A stretch of 64,000 nucleotides of DNA from Dehalococcoidia bacterium (GTDB lineage Bacteria > Chloroflexota > Dehalococcoidia > GIF9 > UBA5629). The DNA is taken from NCBI GenBank assembly GCA_003142375.1, contig PLME01000004.1, positions 131,060 to 195,059 on the forward strand. The letters are read 5' to 3'. Of this stretch, positions 53,201-60,987 are shown one piece after another. The notes below the pieces were generated by a model. It made no database searches. It saw only the letters and a program-made list of their open reading frames with translations, and was not told the origin of the DNA. Numbering within the stretch: position 1 is the stretch's first letter; every line of letters starts with the position of its first letter. A program made the position numbers and the translations under genes.

Positions 53201-54806
53201 TATCCCTTCCCTCTGCAAGAATACCAATCGCCTTTTCCTGCTCGTCCCTGATGAACTGGAATGTGCAGTCGAGCAGGACGGTATGGCCGTCTTTGCAGTA
53301 GAACTCCAGCTCCGTTGAAATAGTGCCGCCGGGTTCCGGAGTGCGTCCTCCCTTCTCAATATGTATCCATTTCCCAAGCAAATGCGCTGCTTTTCCTAGG
53401 GAGTCAGGCGTCAACTGTTTGTCCAGCGGCAGGATAATTGTTTCGTCCAGGCTGAAGCCCCTTACTTTCTCGCTGGACGGGCTTAACCAGGTAACATTGA
53501 GGTCCAGGTCCATCATCCACACAACATCGTTAATGTGTTCCGCCAGCAGACGATAGGTATCCTCGCTCTTCTGCAGGGCTTCTTCTGCTTTCTTGCGTGC
53601 GGAGATGTCCCTTGCCTCACCTACGACGGATACCACTCTGCCACTTGCATCCCTGATGATGCCGAACTTACTTTCTGTCCAGATTGTGGCGCCGTCCTTG
53701 CAGTAAAATTCCAATTCCAGGGTGATGACTGGATTGTGGTCCGGGTCAGCCTTTACCCTGGGAAACTCCGCAGCTAGGGCCGCGGTCGCCAGTTTGAGTG
53801 ATTCCGGCGTGAGCTGCTTATCCAGAGGTATTTCTGCGACTTCTTCGAGAGTGAATCCGCGCATTTTTTGCCCTGACGGGCTCTGGTACGTGGTCTTGAG
53901 ATTTTTATCCATCAGCCACACGGCATCAGTGGTATGTTCGGCTACCAGGTTGTATAGCTCCTGTGTCTTTCTTAATTCTTCTTCCGCCTGCTTGCGCTGG
54001 GTCACGTCATTGGAGATGCCACGCAGCCCGACTATCTCACCCTTATCGTTCCTGATAGGGAAGATCGAGTCTTCCCGGTAGCCTATCGTCCCATCCTTGT
54101 TAACGCCCACGGCGGAGCGCCGCCGCTGAGGAATACCGGTAACAAATACCCTGACATAGTCAGCTACGGTTTCGGACCAGTTCTCACGGGGCGTGAACTG
54201 CTTATAGTTCATGCCCAGCATTTCTTGCCTGGTATAGTTATACATGTGGGCCGTGGCCTCATTAACTAAGGTGACGTTGCCCTTCGCATCAATTTCGTAG
54301 TATGCCTCATCCATTTCTTCGAGGATCTGGTGGTATTTCGCTTCAGAATCGAACAGTTCCTTCTGCAGCTTTTTCAGATCAGATATGTCTGAGAAGCTCT
54401 CAAGCAATAAATCCCGGCCGTCCAGGTTGCCACAAACTATGGTCTTAATGATAGGGATCGAGATGCCATCTTTTCTGAGTAAGACATGGTCCGCTTTATC
54501 GACGGTCATCCCCAGGTCGAGCACAGGGCATTTGCCTATATCAGCCGAACAAACATAATTGTGGCATACCGAGCCGACTATCCTGTCTCTCGATTCACCA
54601 AACATCCTGGCTAATGTCTGGTTAATATATACGATACTGTGTGTGAGAGGGTCTATCACCATAATGCCGGAGGGCATTAAATCAAAGATGGTGCGGTATT
54701 TTTCTTCCAGCTTCGAGAGCCCGTTTTGTAGTTTTTTCACGCGGGACACTTCCGCCGAGACCGGACCGGGGACGTTTTTCAGCTTCCTCTCACTGTGAAT
54801 CCGCAT
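50208..54806 (-). CDS. hybrid sensor histidine kinase, PAS-rich, with REC and Hpt domains
   Basis: The protein has 1532 residues and no clear membrane segment. In order come five PAS units (about 25-690), a GAF-like domain (about 700-870) and a sixth PAS (880-1000). Then follow HisKA with phospho-His in FLARMSHEIRTPLHG, HATPase with NSVKFTEKG and DTGIGIP, REC with AEDN and FMDVEMP, and an Hpt domain with AAHSIKGNA. Three PAS units are of the type also seen in the HD-GYP protein at 17842 (LPLDKQLTPESL). It is a complete multi-step phosphorelay. The stand-alone REC gene follows. Confidence 0.9.
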   Translation of the reverse strand: MRIHSERKLKNVPGPVSAEVSRVKKLQNGLSKLEEKYRTIFDLMPSGIMVIDPLTHSIVYINQTLARMFGESRDRIVGSVCHNYVCSADIGKCPVLDLGMTVDKADHVLLRKDGISIPIIKTIVCGNLDGRDLLLESFSDISDLKKLQKELFDSEAKYHQILEEMDEAYYEIDAKGNVTLVNEATAHMYNYTRQEMLGMNYKQFTPRENWSETVADYVRVFVTGIPQRRRSAVGVNKDGTIGYREDSIFPIRNDKGEIVGLRGISNDVTQRKQAEEELRKTQELYNLVAEHTTDAVWLMDKNLKTTYQSPSGQKMRGFTLEEVAEIPLDKQLTPESLKLATAALAAEFPRVKADPDHNPVITLELEFYCKDGATIWTESKFGIIRDASGRVVSVVGEARDISARKKAEEALQKSEDTYRLLAEHINDVVWMMDLDLNVTWLSPSSEKVRGFSLDETIILPLDKQLTPDSLGKAAHLLGKWIHIEKGGRTPEPGGTISTELEFYCKDGHTVLLDCTFQFIRDEQEKAIGILAEGRDITARRAAERARDESEKNYRLLAENTSDVITIMDMDFNITWLSSSCEKLTGYTREEQISLPIDKQMTPESLNRALNEFAAELEMEKSGSAAPDRHHDIELEIYHKDGHTLWTENRLQFIRDSQGKAVGILMQGRDIIARKQAEISLQKTLEDLKRLNAELQRRNNQLYKVREIALGTNKCKTTTDILSLVAERSRELLGVRFALALKYNETKDKLILMYYSRIGESDAVGSSTALGFNLADYLGKASSDEKLQFKSAQFRIVRELEETTTPIVKKKLSQIVQYAWPKVMCDSIQNALGIKSFVFVPVILDDQKWGTLLFMLDGEVPLDILEMISAHCSNALKNIIAYEAFYNAFDSNPTPSAITSFTDGKFIEVNESFLKLIDYSRENVLGRTARELQLWPHTDEHARIAPLIRKEHKVSDAEITFRNKAGHIRRGVFSARIITINNQPCNLMTISDVTERRQMEDEIRSHRDHLAELEVSLRKAIVEANTANQAKSEFLARMSHEIRTPLHGVTGILDLLSDGKLDLQQQEYLSLARSSADALLSVISDILDFSKIEAGKFELESEEFDLESVVEASSNTVSVIAQKKGLEIMHQLSPDVPTVLWGDPTHLRQILLNLLSNSVKFTEKGEILISINKEIDENDKVVLHFSVKDTGIGIPKEKQDLIFDAFSQADSSVERRRGGTGLGLTISRSLVEKMGGRIWVEGDVGIGSTFHFTIKFAKKTRTEQKQVVIEHPPTKISSTDSPKLNILVAEDNSTSQLIAKKMLEKKGHVVSIVGNGAQACEKIADSHFDIVFMDVEMPIMNGLEATKVIRGKEKKSGRDIPIVAMTAYATKEDKEKCLVAGMNDYLVKPVKSKDLYALIDKLLPDGRIVAENGDEEKKPAENKTVDLEIALQAVGGDKELLLEALSIFIEQDYPEQLKQLKEGVESLNAQKIKAAAHSIKGNARTFGGMILGDIAQHIEEKGRIGNLEGTIGLIDNLEAEFKQFTEFFSLSEI

Positions 54807-54955
54807 GTGTCTTACCTATGGTGACCGAGGTTTCTATTGCCGCGCATAATATACCCATTATTAATGTGTAAATTTTATAGGAATGATGGTAAGGGTGTCT
54901 GCTTCTAACCGGCTCACTTCGGCTAGACTAATGGTTCTTTTTAGCCTTGACGTAC

Positions 54956-55013
54956 ATAGGACAAGGGATTTGTGTTTCTAAGGCTATTGAAAACTTCTTG
55001 CAATCCTGCAAGG
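54956..55013 (+). repeat. repeat Z, copy 2 (gap 54807-55161)
   Basis: Matches 37973-38032. The rest of the gap holds a Y-like GGTTCTTTTTAG piece at 54932 and no gene. Confidence 0.6.
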
Positions 55014-55161
55014 ATAACCTGCAAAAAGTGGTTGACCGAAGCGTAAGGACGGTGGCAGGAATTGGAATACTTCAGCCAGTGAGGAGCTATCATAAATGCC
55101 GTACGTCGCTAATATACCTGCTATAATGCTAATGGAAACGAATTTAATACGGAGGTCAGAC

Positions 55162-55263
55162 ATGGGAAGCAAAGGAAGAAGGAACGAGAAAAAGCCTAAG
55201 AAAAAAGTAGAAACGAAGTCAACAGCGAAGACACCGGATAAGACAGAACAAAAAAAGAGATAA
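55162..55263 (+). CDS. small Lys-rich protein, 33 residues
   Basis: The ATG follows GGAGGTCAGAC at good spacing. The product begins MGSKGRRNEKKPKKK, about half basic residues. Such peptides are common in related genomes, but a function is unknown. It is too short for certainty. Confidence 0.45.
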   Translation: MGSKGRRNEKKPKKKVETKSTAKTPDKTEQKKR

Positions 55264-55398
55264 TAGTACCGGTAATACGAATTGGAACACGCCGGCAACC
55301 CAATTCACTCTTGGTTTTTTTCGGAAATTTCATTGTACTATCAATGAAATTTCACCGCGAAAATATCCTTGGAGGTAATTTGGCATGAGGAGGATGAA

Positions 55399-56871
55399 AT
55401 GCTGAAAAAGGATGAAATGAAAAAGAAACTGACCACCGCCGCCGGCGCCCCTGTCGTAGACAATCAAAACACGATGACTGCCGGTCCCAGAGGCCCCGCG
55501 CTCTTACAGGATATCTGGTTCCTGGAAAAACTCGGCCATTTTGACCGTGAGGTTATACCGGAACGGCGCATGCACGCTAAGGGTTCTGGCGCCTATGGTA
55601 CATTTACAGTTACTCACAATGTTACCCGCTATACCAAAGCCAAAATCTTTTCCAAGGTGGGTAAAAAGACCGACCTCTTCATTCGCTTTTCGACCGTGGC
55701 TGGTGAACGTGGCGCTGCCGATGCCGAACGTGATATCCGTGGCTTCGCCATGAAGTTCTATACCGATGAAGGCAACTGGGACCTGGTGGGCAACAATACG
55801 CCCGTATTCTTCCTGCGCGACCCGCTCAAATTTCCTGACCTCAATCACGCTGTTAAGCGGGACCCGCGTACCAACTTGAGAAGCGCCAAAAACAACTGGG
55901 ACTTCTGGACTTCGCTTCCGGAAGCACTGCACCAGGTCACCATCGTCATGAGCGACCGCGGTATCCCTTATTCTTTCCGCCATATGCATGGCTTCGGCAG
56001 CCACACCTTCAGCCTTATCAATGCTAAAAATGAAAGGTTTTGGGTTAAGTTTCACCTGAAAACACAACAGGGTATTCGCAACCTGACTGATGCAGAAGCT
56101 GAAGCGATCATAGGTAAGGACCGCGAAAGCAACCAGCGTGACCTGTATCAAAGTATCGAAAAGGGCGATTATCCACGCTGGACTATGTATTTCCAGATAA
56201 TGCCGGAAAAAGAGGCTGCTAAATGCCCCTATAATCCCTTTGATCTGACTAAGGTCTGGTTCCACAAGGATTATCCTTTGATGGAAGTGGGCGTGCTTGA
56301 ACTCAACCGCAACCCCGAAAACTACTTTGCCGAAGTGGAACAGGCAGCTTTCAATCCGGCCAATATCGTTCCGGGTATCGGTTTCTCTCCTGATAAGATG
56401 CTGCAGGGCAGGCTTTTCTCCTATGGCGATGCTCAACGTTACCGCCTGGGAGTCAATCATCACTTGATCCCGGTCAATGCCCCGCGCTGCCCGGTTCATA
56501 GCTATCACCGCGATGGCACCATGCGGGTTGACGGCAATTATGGCAGTACGCTGGCTTACGAACCAAACAGCTATGGTGAGTGGCAGGAACAGCCCTCTTT
56601 TGCCGAGCCACCTCTTGGCTTGAAAGGCGCCGCTGACCACTGGAATTTTCGTGAGGATGATGATGATTACTTTACTCAGCCGGGCCTCCTCTTCCGCCTA
56701 ATGAGCCCCAAGCAGAAGGCGGTACTCTTTGCAAATACCGCTCGAGCTATAGGCGATGCGCCCCAGGAAGTCAAAATCAGACATATTGGCAACTGCCTGA
56801 AGGCCGACAAGGCTTATGGCCACGGTGTCGCTCAAGCGCTGGGTATTCCTCTTAGTAAAGTCCCAAAATAA
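55399..56871 (+). CDS. katA: catalase (monofunctional haem)
   Basis: The protein breaks hydrogen peroxide to water and oxygen. Haem-site residues are intact: the distal His in [13 protein letters not shown], the distal Asn in [12 protein letters not shown], and the proximal Tyr in [15 protein letters not shown]. The start ATG 55399 has GAGGAGG 5 bases before it. At 490 residues it is of the small-subunit (clade 3) type. It stands before a methyltransferase and a 5TM protein. A catalase is unusual cargo for an anaerobe and suggests oxygen exposure. Confidence 0.95.
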   Translation: MLKKDEMKKKLTTAAGAPVVDNQNTMTAGPRGPALLQDIWFLEKLGHFDREVIPERRMHAKGSGAYGTFTVTHNVTRYTKAKIFSKVGKKTDLFIRFSTVAGERGAADAERDIRGFAMKFYTDEGNWDLVGNNTPVFFLRDPLKFPDLNHAVKRDPRTNLRSAKNNWDFWTSLPEALHQVTIVMSDRGIPYSFRHMHGFGSHTFSLINAKNERFWVKFHLKTQQGIRNLTDAEAEAIIGKDRESNQRDLYQSIEKGDYPRWTMYFQIMPEKEAAKCPYNPFDLTKVWFHKDYPLMEVGVLELNRNPENYFAEVEQAAFNPANIVPGIGFSPDKMLQGRLFSYGDAQRYRLGVNHHLIPVNAPRCPVHSYHRDGTMRVDGNYGSTLAYEPNSYGEWQEQPSFAEPPLGLKGAADHWNFREDDDDYFTQPGLLFRLMSPKQKAVLFANTARAIGDAPQEVKIRHIGNCLKADKAYGHGVAQALGIPLSKVPK

Positions 56872-56945
56872 GGATAGTGTTTAACTTCTATAGCCTGATG
56901 ATAAAAGGAATGAGGCTCGTTTCTTAGCGATTCAAGGGGGCTGCA

Positions 56946-57533
56946 ATGACACTGGCTGACAAATTGCTTCATCGGCAGGGCACCTGTCCCTGGTGGGTTT
57001 GCTTCACTTTCGATAACCCAATGCGCAGAAAGCTGCAAAACCCTGAGAAGATACTACAGGGCCTGGTGAAGGAAGGGCAAACTGTCTATGACATAGGTTG
57101 CGGCATGGGATATTTCTCCCTGACGCTGGCGCGCATGGTGGGCAAGGCGGGAACAGTGATATGCGTAGATCTGCAGAAGGAGATGCTGTCGGCAGCCGGG
57201 CGCAGGGCGGAACGGGCCGGCCTTGATGACCGGATCAGGTTGAAACAATGCAGTCCACAAAGCCTTGAATTGGACGGTATTGCAGATTTCGCACTGGCAT
57301 TCTGGATGGTGCATGAGGTACCCGACAAGCAGCGGTTCCTGGGTGAGATAAATCGAGCACTCAAGCCGGGCGGGACCCTGCTGCTGGTTGAGCCGACAAT
57401 ATTAAACCACGTGACCAGACAGGGCTTTAATGCCACTGTCGCAACTGCGCGGTCTGTCGGGTTTGAAGTAGTGGGAGAACCGAATGTGCGATTTAGCATG
57501 GCAGTGCTCTTGAGAGCGACAACACCTTCGTAG
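56946..57533 (+). CDS. class I SAM-dependent methyltransferase
   Basis: The protein has SAM motif I in VYDIGCGMGYFSLTLARMVG, then VICVDLQKEMLSAA and later LLLVEPT. At 195 residues it is a small single-domain enzyme. The substrate is not evident. It follows catalase after 75 bases on the same strand. Confidence 0.85.
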   Translation: MTLADKLLHRQGTCPWWVCFTFDNPMRRKLQNPEKILQGLVKEGQTVYDIGCGMGYFSLTLARMVGKAGTVICVDLQKEMLSAAGRRAERAGLDDRIRLKQCSPQSLELDGIADFALAFWMVHEVPDKQRFLGEINRALKPGGTLLLVEPTILNHVTRQGFNATVATARSVGFEVVGEPNVRFSMAVLLRATTPS

Positions 57534-57534
57534 C

Positions 57535-57660
57535 ATGCGGGCAAATCCATTTATAAAACAAATTGATGAACAGGCGCTTGAATTATGTTCTTTGCTCAGA
57601 GAAAAACCTAAAAATTTCATTGATAAATTCAGACCATCGGCCACCGGTGCCAGCAACTAG
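57535..57660 (+). CDS. possible small protein, 41 residues
   Basis: The ATG lies one base after the methyltransferase stop codon. The product starts MRANPFIKQIDEQALEL and looks helical. No ribosome site is seen, but translational coupling is possible. Weakly supported. Confidence 0.3.
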   Translation: MRANPFIKQIDEQALELCSLLREKPKNFIDKFRPSATGASN

Positions 57661-57758
57661 GCCCCGGTTTCACTAACGTCGTTGCATCGATAGTAAAAGG
57701 AGTAGTAGAATGACGGCTGCTCCGAGAGCCGGACTCACCTTAATCAGGACATAAGAAA

Positions 57759-58418
57759 GTGATACACAATATTTTAGCCCTATTTGCAACAACAGAAGTA
57801 TTTATATATGTCTTCGTAGAGCTCATTGTTCACATTGAATCCGTCCGGAGGGTGCTTTCCAGGATAGCCAGCCGTTATGACAAAATTTTTTTCATGTCAA
57901 TTTTTGGTGCATTTTCTATATTTGGCACCTACACCGGCATTGAGTTGCCCGGGGGAGCAATAAGCAGCATCAGGGATCTCGGTCCGATGGTGGCCGGACT
58001 GGTGGCCGGCCCTGTGGTCGGCCTGGGGGCCGGGTTGATCGGTGGTATACAGCGCTATTTTCTTGGCGGATTTACCGCCGTTCCGTGCGGACTGGCCACC
58101 GTCCTAGCCGGTTTGATCGGCGGCATAGTTTACCTTATCAATAAGAAGAAGCTGGTAGGAATCTTTTTTGCCATATTTGCGGCCGTCTTCGTCGAAGTTA
58201 TCCATGGCGCACTGGCGCTTTTAATCGCCCGGCCGTTTGACGATGCTTTTGAGGTTGTCCGTACGGCTATTCCCGCCATGATGGTAGCCAACGGTATGGG
58301 AGCTGCCATAAGTATTATCGTCCTGGAACGTGCATTAAAGGAGCTTAAAACGGGCAAGCCAGCAGAAGGGCCAAATAAAACCGTCAACGATATTGAAAGC
58401 GGAGACATCGAGTCATAA
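57759..58418 (+). CDS. stand-alone 5TM-5TMR (LytS/YhcK-type) membrane domain protein
   Basis: The 219-residue protein is almost wholly the five-helix receptor domain seen in LytS kinases and YhcK-type GGDEF proteins. The key segment is VRRVLSRIASRYDKIFFMSIFGAFSIFGTYTGIELPGGAISSIRD, then GGIQRYFLGGFTAVPCGLATVLAGLIGG. No kinase, GGDEF or other output domain follows; only a charged tail ends it. The start is GTG 57759. A 14-codon reading frame with AAAAGGAG lies at 57710-57754 just upstream. Confidence 0.75.
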   Translation: MIHNILALFATTEVFIYVFVELIVHIESVRRVLSRIASRYDKIFFMSIFGAFSIFGTYTGIELPGGAISSIRDLGPMVAGLVAGPVVGLGAGLIGGIQRYFLGGFTAVPCGLATVLAGLIGGIVYLINKKKLVGIFFAIFAAVFVEVIHGALALLIARPFDDAFEVVRTAIPAMMVANGMGAAISIIVLERALKELKTGKPAEGPNKTVNDIESGDIES

Positions 58419-58423
58419 GACAT

Positions 58424-58454
58424 GGGCATGGGTTCAATCCCAGCCACCTCCACC
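58424..58454 (+). repeat. decayed tRNA 3'-end relic, different tRNA
   Basis: GGGTTCAATCCC (T arm), CACCTCC and CCA suggest the 3' end of a tRNA, but the T stem is broken and no 5' part exists. The sequence downstream (CAAGGGATCCGTCAGAATC) resembles that following the tRNA(CAU) repeats. Confidence 0.4.
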
Positions 58455-58536
58455 AATCCTCCTAAAATCCCCATATCCCGACAAGGGATCCGTCAGAATC
58501 ATAAATACCGCTTCAGAGCTATTATGCCATCTCAAA

Positions 58537-58995
58537 CTATTTCCGGTCGTCTAAACGCCGGTATATTTTTTCAACTTTCTCGTTTAGATTCTCCAGATGT
58601 TGCAGAATAGTTTCAATCTCCCTTTCTGCTTCAATGTTTATTTCATAGTCCGAATTGGCTTTTTTCTCAGCGTGGCGACCCTGGAGATTCTGGCCTATCA
58701 TTATCAATGGCATAAGGAAGATCTGAATCATATTGGAGATAAAAAGCCATAAGACAAAAGCAGGCAAAGGATCAAATCTTAATTCAACAGGCGCAAATGC
58801 ATTCCAGGAAAGCCAAAAAATAGTCCATACAAAAATAATGAAGAAAAATCCCATTGTGCCGATGCGTTCGGTAATCCAAAGTGCAATCCGGTCAAGATAA
58901 GTCAGGCTTTTTCTATGTTCAATGTTTACGTTACTTATTTGTTTACGTAACTTCTTAAGCTCATCAAGCGAAAGGGGTGATTTTTGTTTCTCCAT
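58537..58995 (-). CDS. DUF1003 membrane protein
   Basis: The 152-residue protein has the DUF1003 core: RIALWITERIGTMGFFFIIFVWTIFWLSWNA and FDPLPAFVLWLFISNMIQIFLMPLIMIGQNLQ. Two membrane helices are followed by a cytoplasmic coiled coil (EREIETILQHLENLNEKVEKI). The function is unknown. Confidence 0.85.
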   Translation of the reverse strand: MEKQKSPLSLDELKKLRKQISNVNIEHRKSLTYLDRIALWITERIGTMGFFFIIFVWTIFWLSWNAFAPVELRFDPLPAFVLWLFISNMIQIFLMPLIMIGQNLQGRHAEKKANSDYEINIEAEREIETILQHLENLNEKVEKIYRRLDDRK

Positions 58996-59032
58996 TGGCT
59001 ATAGTCTAGTATATTCTGGAAGATTTGAAAAT

Positions 59033-59105
59033 TGCTGTCAGGCTGTGGGATGCTACGATTCAGTGGCGGCGCATAAGAGGTTTAGTCCGGTGGATGGATT
59101 GTGGA
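59033..59105 (+). pseudogene. recombinase 3'-end scar f
   Basis: It encodes C-Q-A-V-G-C-Y-D-S-V-A-A-H-K-R-F-S-P-V-D-G and then runs on open. It matches the recombinase C-terminus just after the catalytic Tyr. It is the rightmost scar seen. Confidence 0.85.
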
Positions 59106-59187
59106 AATCGTGGATGGATTACCAACTATATAAACTATATATGCATCCAATGTATGGAGGCTTCTTAGCGAATGATATAATTAAATC

Positions 59188-59739
59188 ATGGATCCAGAAA
59201 AACCAAATAATTTGCATGATTCTCTCAATCTCTTCACATATAGGGAAAACTGGATTAGTCGAGATGGGAGAACCGTAATATTAAGATCAATAACATCAAA
59301 AGATAAGCGAATAGAGAAAGAGCTTATTAACGGACTGTCAATTCAATCATCTAACTACAGATTCTTCCACGTGCTTAAAGAGGCCACTGAGGAAATGGTC
59401 AATCAATTTTGCGATATTGATTATAAGAATGAGATTGCTATCATAGCTGAATACAATTCAAATGATAAGAAACGAAACGTTGGTGTTGTTAGACTTTTTA
59501 TTGACCCAAGTCAAAAAACCGGCGAATTTGCTATATTAGTAGCTGATAGCTTCCAGAACAGTGGTTTAGGCACGAAATTCATGGAGACATTGATTGATAT
59601 TGGGCGTGAAAGGGGATTGAAAAGTATTTACGGCACAGTGCTGGCAGACAATGACAGAATGCTGACTCTGGTAAAAAAGTTCGATTTTAATATTGGCACA
59701 AATTCATCCGGTGAAATAAGAATTGACCGGCAACTTTAG
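59188..59739 (+). CDS. GNAT acetyltransferase, Pat/AcuA-like
   Basis: The 183-residue protein begins with WISRDGRTVILRSITSKDKR and YRFFHVLKEATEEMVNQFCDIDYKNEIAIIA. This part is familiar from the acetyltransferase domains of Pat-type protein lysine acetyltransferases. The acetyl-CoA site is FQNSGLGTKFMETLI (Q/R-x-x-G-x-G/A). It may acetylate proteins such as acyl-CoA synthetases. It is complete and not fused to the CoA-ligase domain. Confidence 0.75.
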   Translation: MDPEKPNNLHDSLNLFTYRENWISRDGRTVILRSITSKDKRIEKELINGLSIQSSNYRFFHVLKEATEEMVNQFCDIDYKNEIAIIAEYNSNDKKRNVGVVRLFIDPSQKTGEFAILVADSFQNSGLGTKFMETLIDIGRERGLKSIYGTVLADNDRMLTLVKKFDFNIGTNSSGEIRIDRQL

Positions 59740-59906
59740 GACTTAGGCCCGAGCCTACTCCTTCATCAAAATATCATAACTATTTAACTTTCTCCCTTCT
59801 TATTTTATTACTAATCCATATCTCGCATGATAGGATTTCCGCAGTTGCTATTAGTGACTGATACATGTAGATGTCGCAGACAACATATTATTTGGAGGTG
59901 ACTAAA

Positions 59907-60299
59907 TTGAAAAGGTTCGTTTTTCTTTCTTTATCACTACTATTGCTACTGATACTCATCCCGGGTTGTACCACAGTTCAAACTCCGCCATCAGCGACTA
60001 CCCCACCGGCAGGAGCGCAACCGGAAAGAACTCCACCGGTTATCATATTCAGCAGTAATCTTAACTCCGATAACACGTCAACTCTGTCATGGAATGTGGC
60101 AGGGGCTGACCAGGTGAGCATAGACCAGAATATCGGTATTGTTAATGCGGCGGGGACCAAGGTAGTAGCACCGGCAACACCCACTGTTTATACTCTAACT
60201 GCCACTTACGCAAAGGGGAATTGGACCAACGATATTGGTACCGTTACCAAATTAGTGACGGTTCAGGCCTCGGTCTCAAGTACTCCCTGGGTTAAATGA
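59907..60299 (+). CDS. lipoprotein with one Ig-like domain (paralogue 1)
   Basis: A lipoprotein signal (LILIPGCTT) leads to a single domain with TSTLSWNVAGADQVSIDQNIG and VYTLTATYAKG, ending TPWVK. TTG 59907 is taken as the start because GGAGGTGA lies before it. It is paralogous to 60988-61668 and shares 140 bases of upstream sequence with it. Confidence 0.75.
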   Translation: MKRFVFLSLSLLLLLILIPGCTTVQTPPSATTPPAGAQPERTPPVIIFSSNLNSDNTSTLSWNVAGADQVSIDQNIGIVNAAGTKVVAPATPTVYTLTATYAKGNWTNDIGTVTKLVTVQASVSSTPWVK

Positions 60300-60345
60300 T
60301 GCGGTATCGACTAAAAACGGCCTTGTTAATATTACAAGGTTATGA

Positions 60346-60576
60346 ACGTGTCGATGTCGCAACGGTCCCGGCACAGCGACTTACAGGTGGGAAAGAGAAG
60401 ACCTCAGATATAGCGATACCCAAAGCATCACCTTTAACGCAGCCGGTACACAAACAACAACGATGCAGTGGAATTTTGGTGAAACGTCTTCCGGTTGGAT
60501 TCGTGTTCACATGTTGATTCCCAGTGAAATAACTTCGGTTCCGGTATATTACACACTCAATTGTAGTGGTGGCTGA
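60346..60576 (+). pseudogene. decayed C-terminal fragment of an Ig-like secreted protein
   Basis: A stop-bounded frame without a start codon encodes NGPGTATYRWERED, SITFNAAGTQTTTMQWNF and GWIRVHML, then VYYTLNCSGG and stop. This is a beta-sandwich C-terminus of a type found in Chloroflexota surface proteins. The frame differs from that of a spurious open frame on the same strand. Confidence 0.55.
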
Positions 60577-60633
60577 TCGTTAGTGAAGGCATAATTGTGG
60601 GTGTCCGCATGGCTATGATCAGGAGAAACTGAA

Positions 60634-60678
60634 TTTGCCGCCATTGGGAGCCACAAAGTCATCCCCAATGGCAGCAAA
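60634..60678 (+). terminator. long hairpin downstream of paralogue 1 (gap 60577-60987)
   Basis: A 15-bp stem with one mismatch (TTTGCCGCCATTGGG / CCCAATGGCAGCAAA) has a 14-base loop. No T-run follows, so it may not be a rho-independent terminator. The rest of the gap holds the duplicated upstream sequence of the second paralogue (60810-60987) and no gene. Confidence 0.45.
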
Positions 60679-60987
60679 TCTAATCCAGAAATTAAGGTGT
60701 TCAGCTCCGTGACCGGAGAGCAAAGTTTGGCTCCGCTACGGATTATCCCTTTTATTATTCCTGGCGGGTTTGTTTCCCAAAGGATTTAGAACGAAGGAGC
60801 AGACTTCGTAAAATATCATAACTATTCAACTATATGCCTTCCTATTATATTACTAATCCACATCTCGCATGATAAGATTTTTGTAATTGCCAGTAGTGAC
60901 CGACACGTCTCTATAACAGGCAACAGTCCATACAAAGATTAAGGACGTGTCGATATCGCAGGCAACATATTTTTGGAGGAAACTACA

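Larger units (their letters stand above)
37767..59105. mobile_element. composite tRNA-Met-anchored genomic island (limits approximate)
   Basis: AT-rich sequence begins next to the tRNA. Inside lie tRNA 3'-half repeats, one intact tyrosine recombinase gene, five recombinase 3'-end scars in the same orientation, several families of intergenic repeats, and small accessory genes. The right limit is placed at the last recombinase scar and may lie nearer 48.1 kb (last Met-tRNA repeat) or 58.45 kb. Parts such as 50-58 kb may be backbone genes. Confidence 0.55.

Noticed and set aside
55504-56640. 378-codon open frame antisense to catalase
   Set aside because: Shadow of the catalase codons; no family features.
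60296-60517. 73-codon open frame after paralogue 1
   Set aside because: Wrong frame; the beta-sandwich fragment at 60346-60576 in another frame is the meaningful one.
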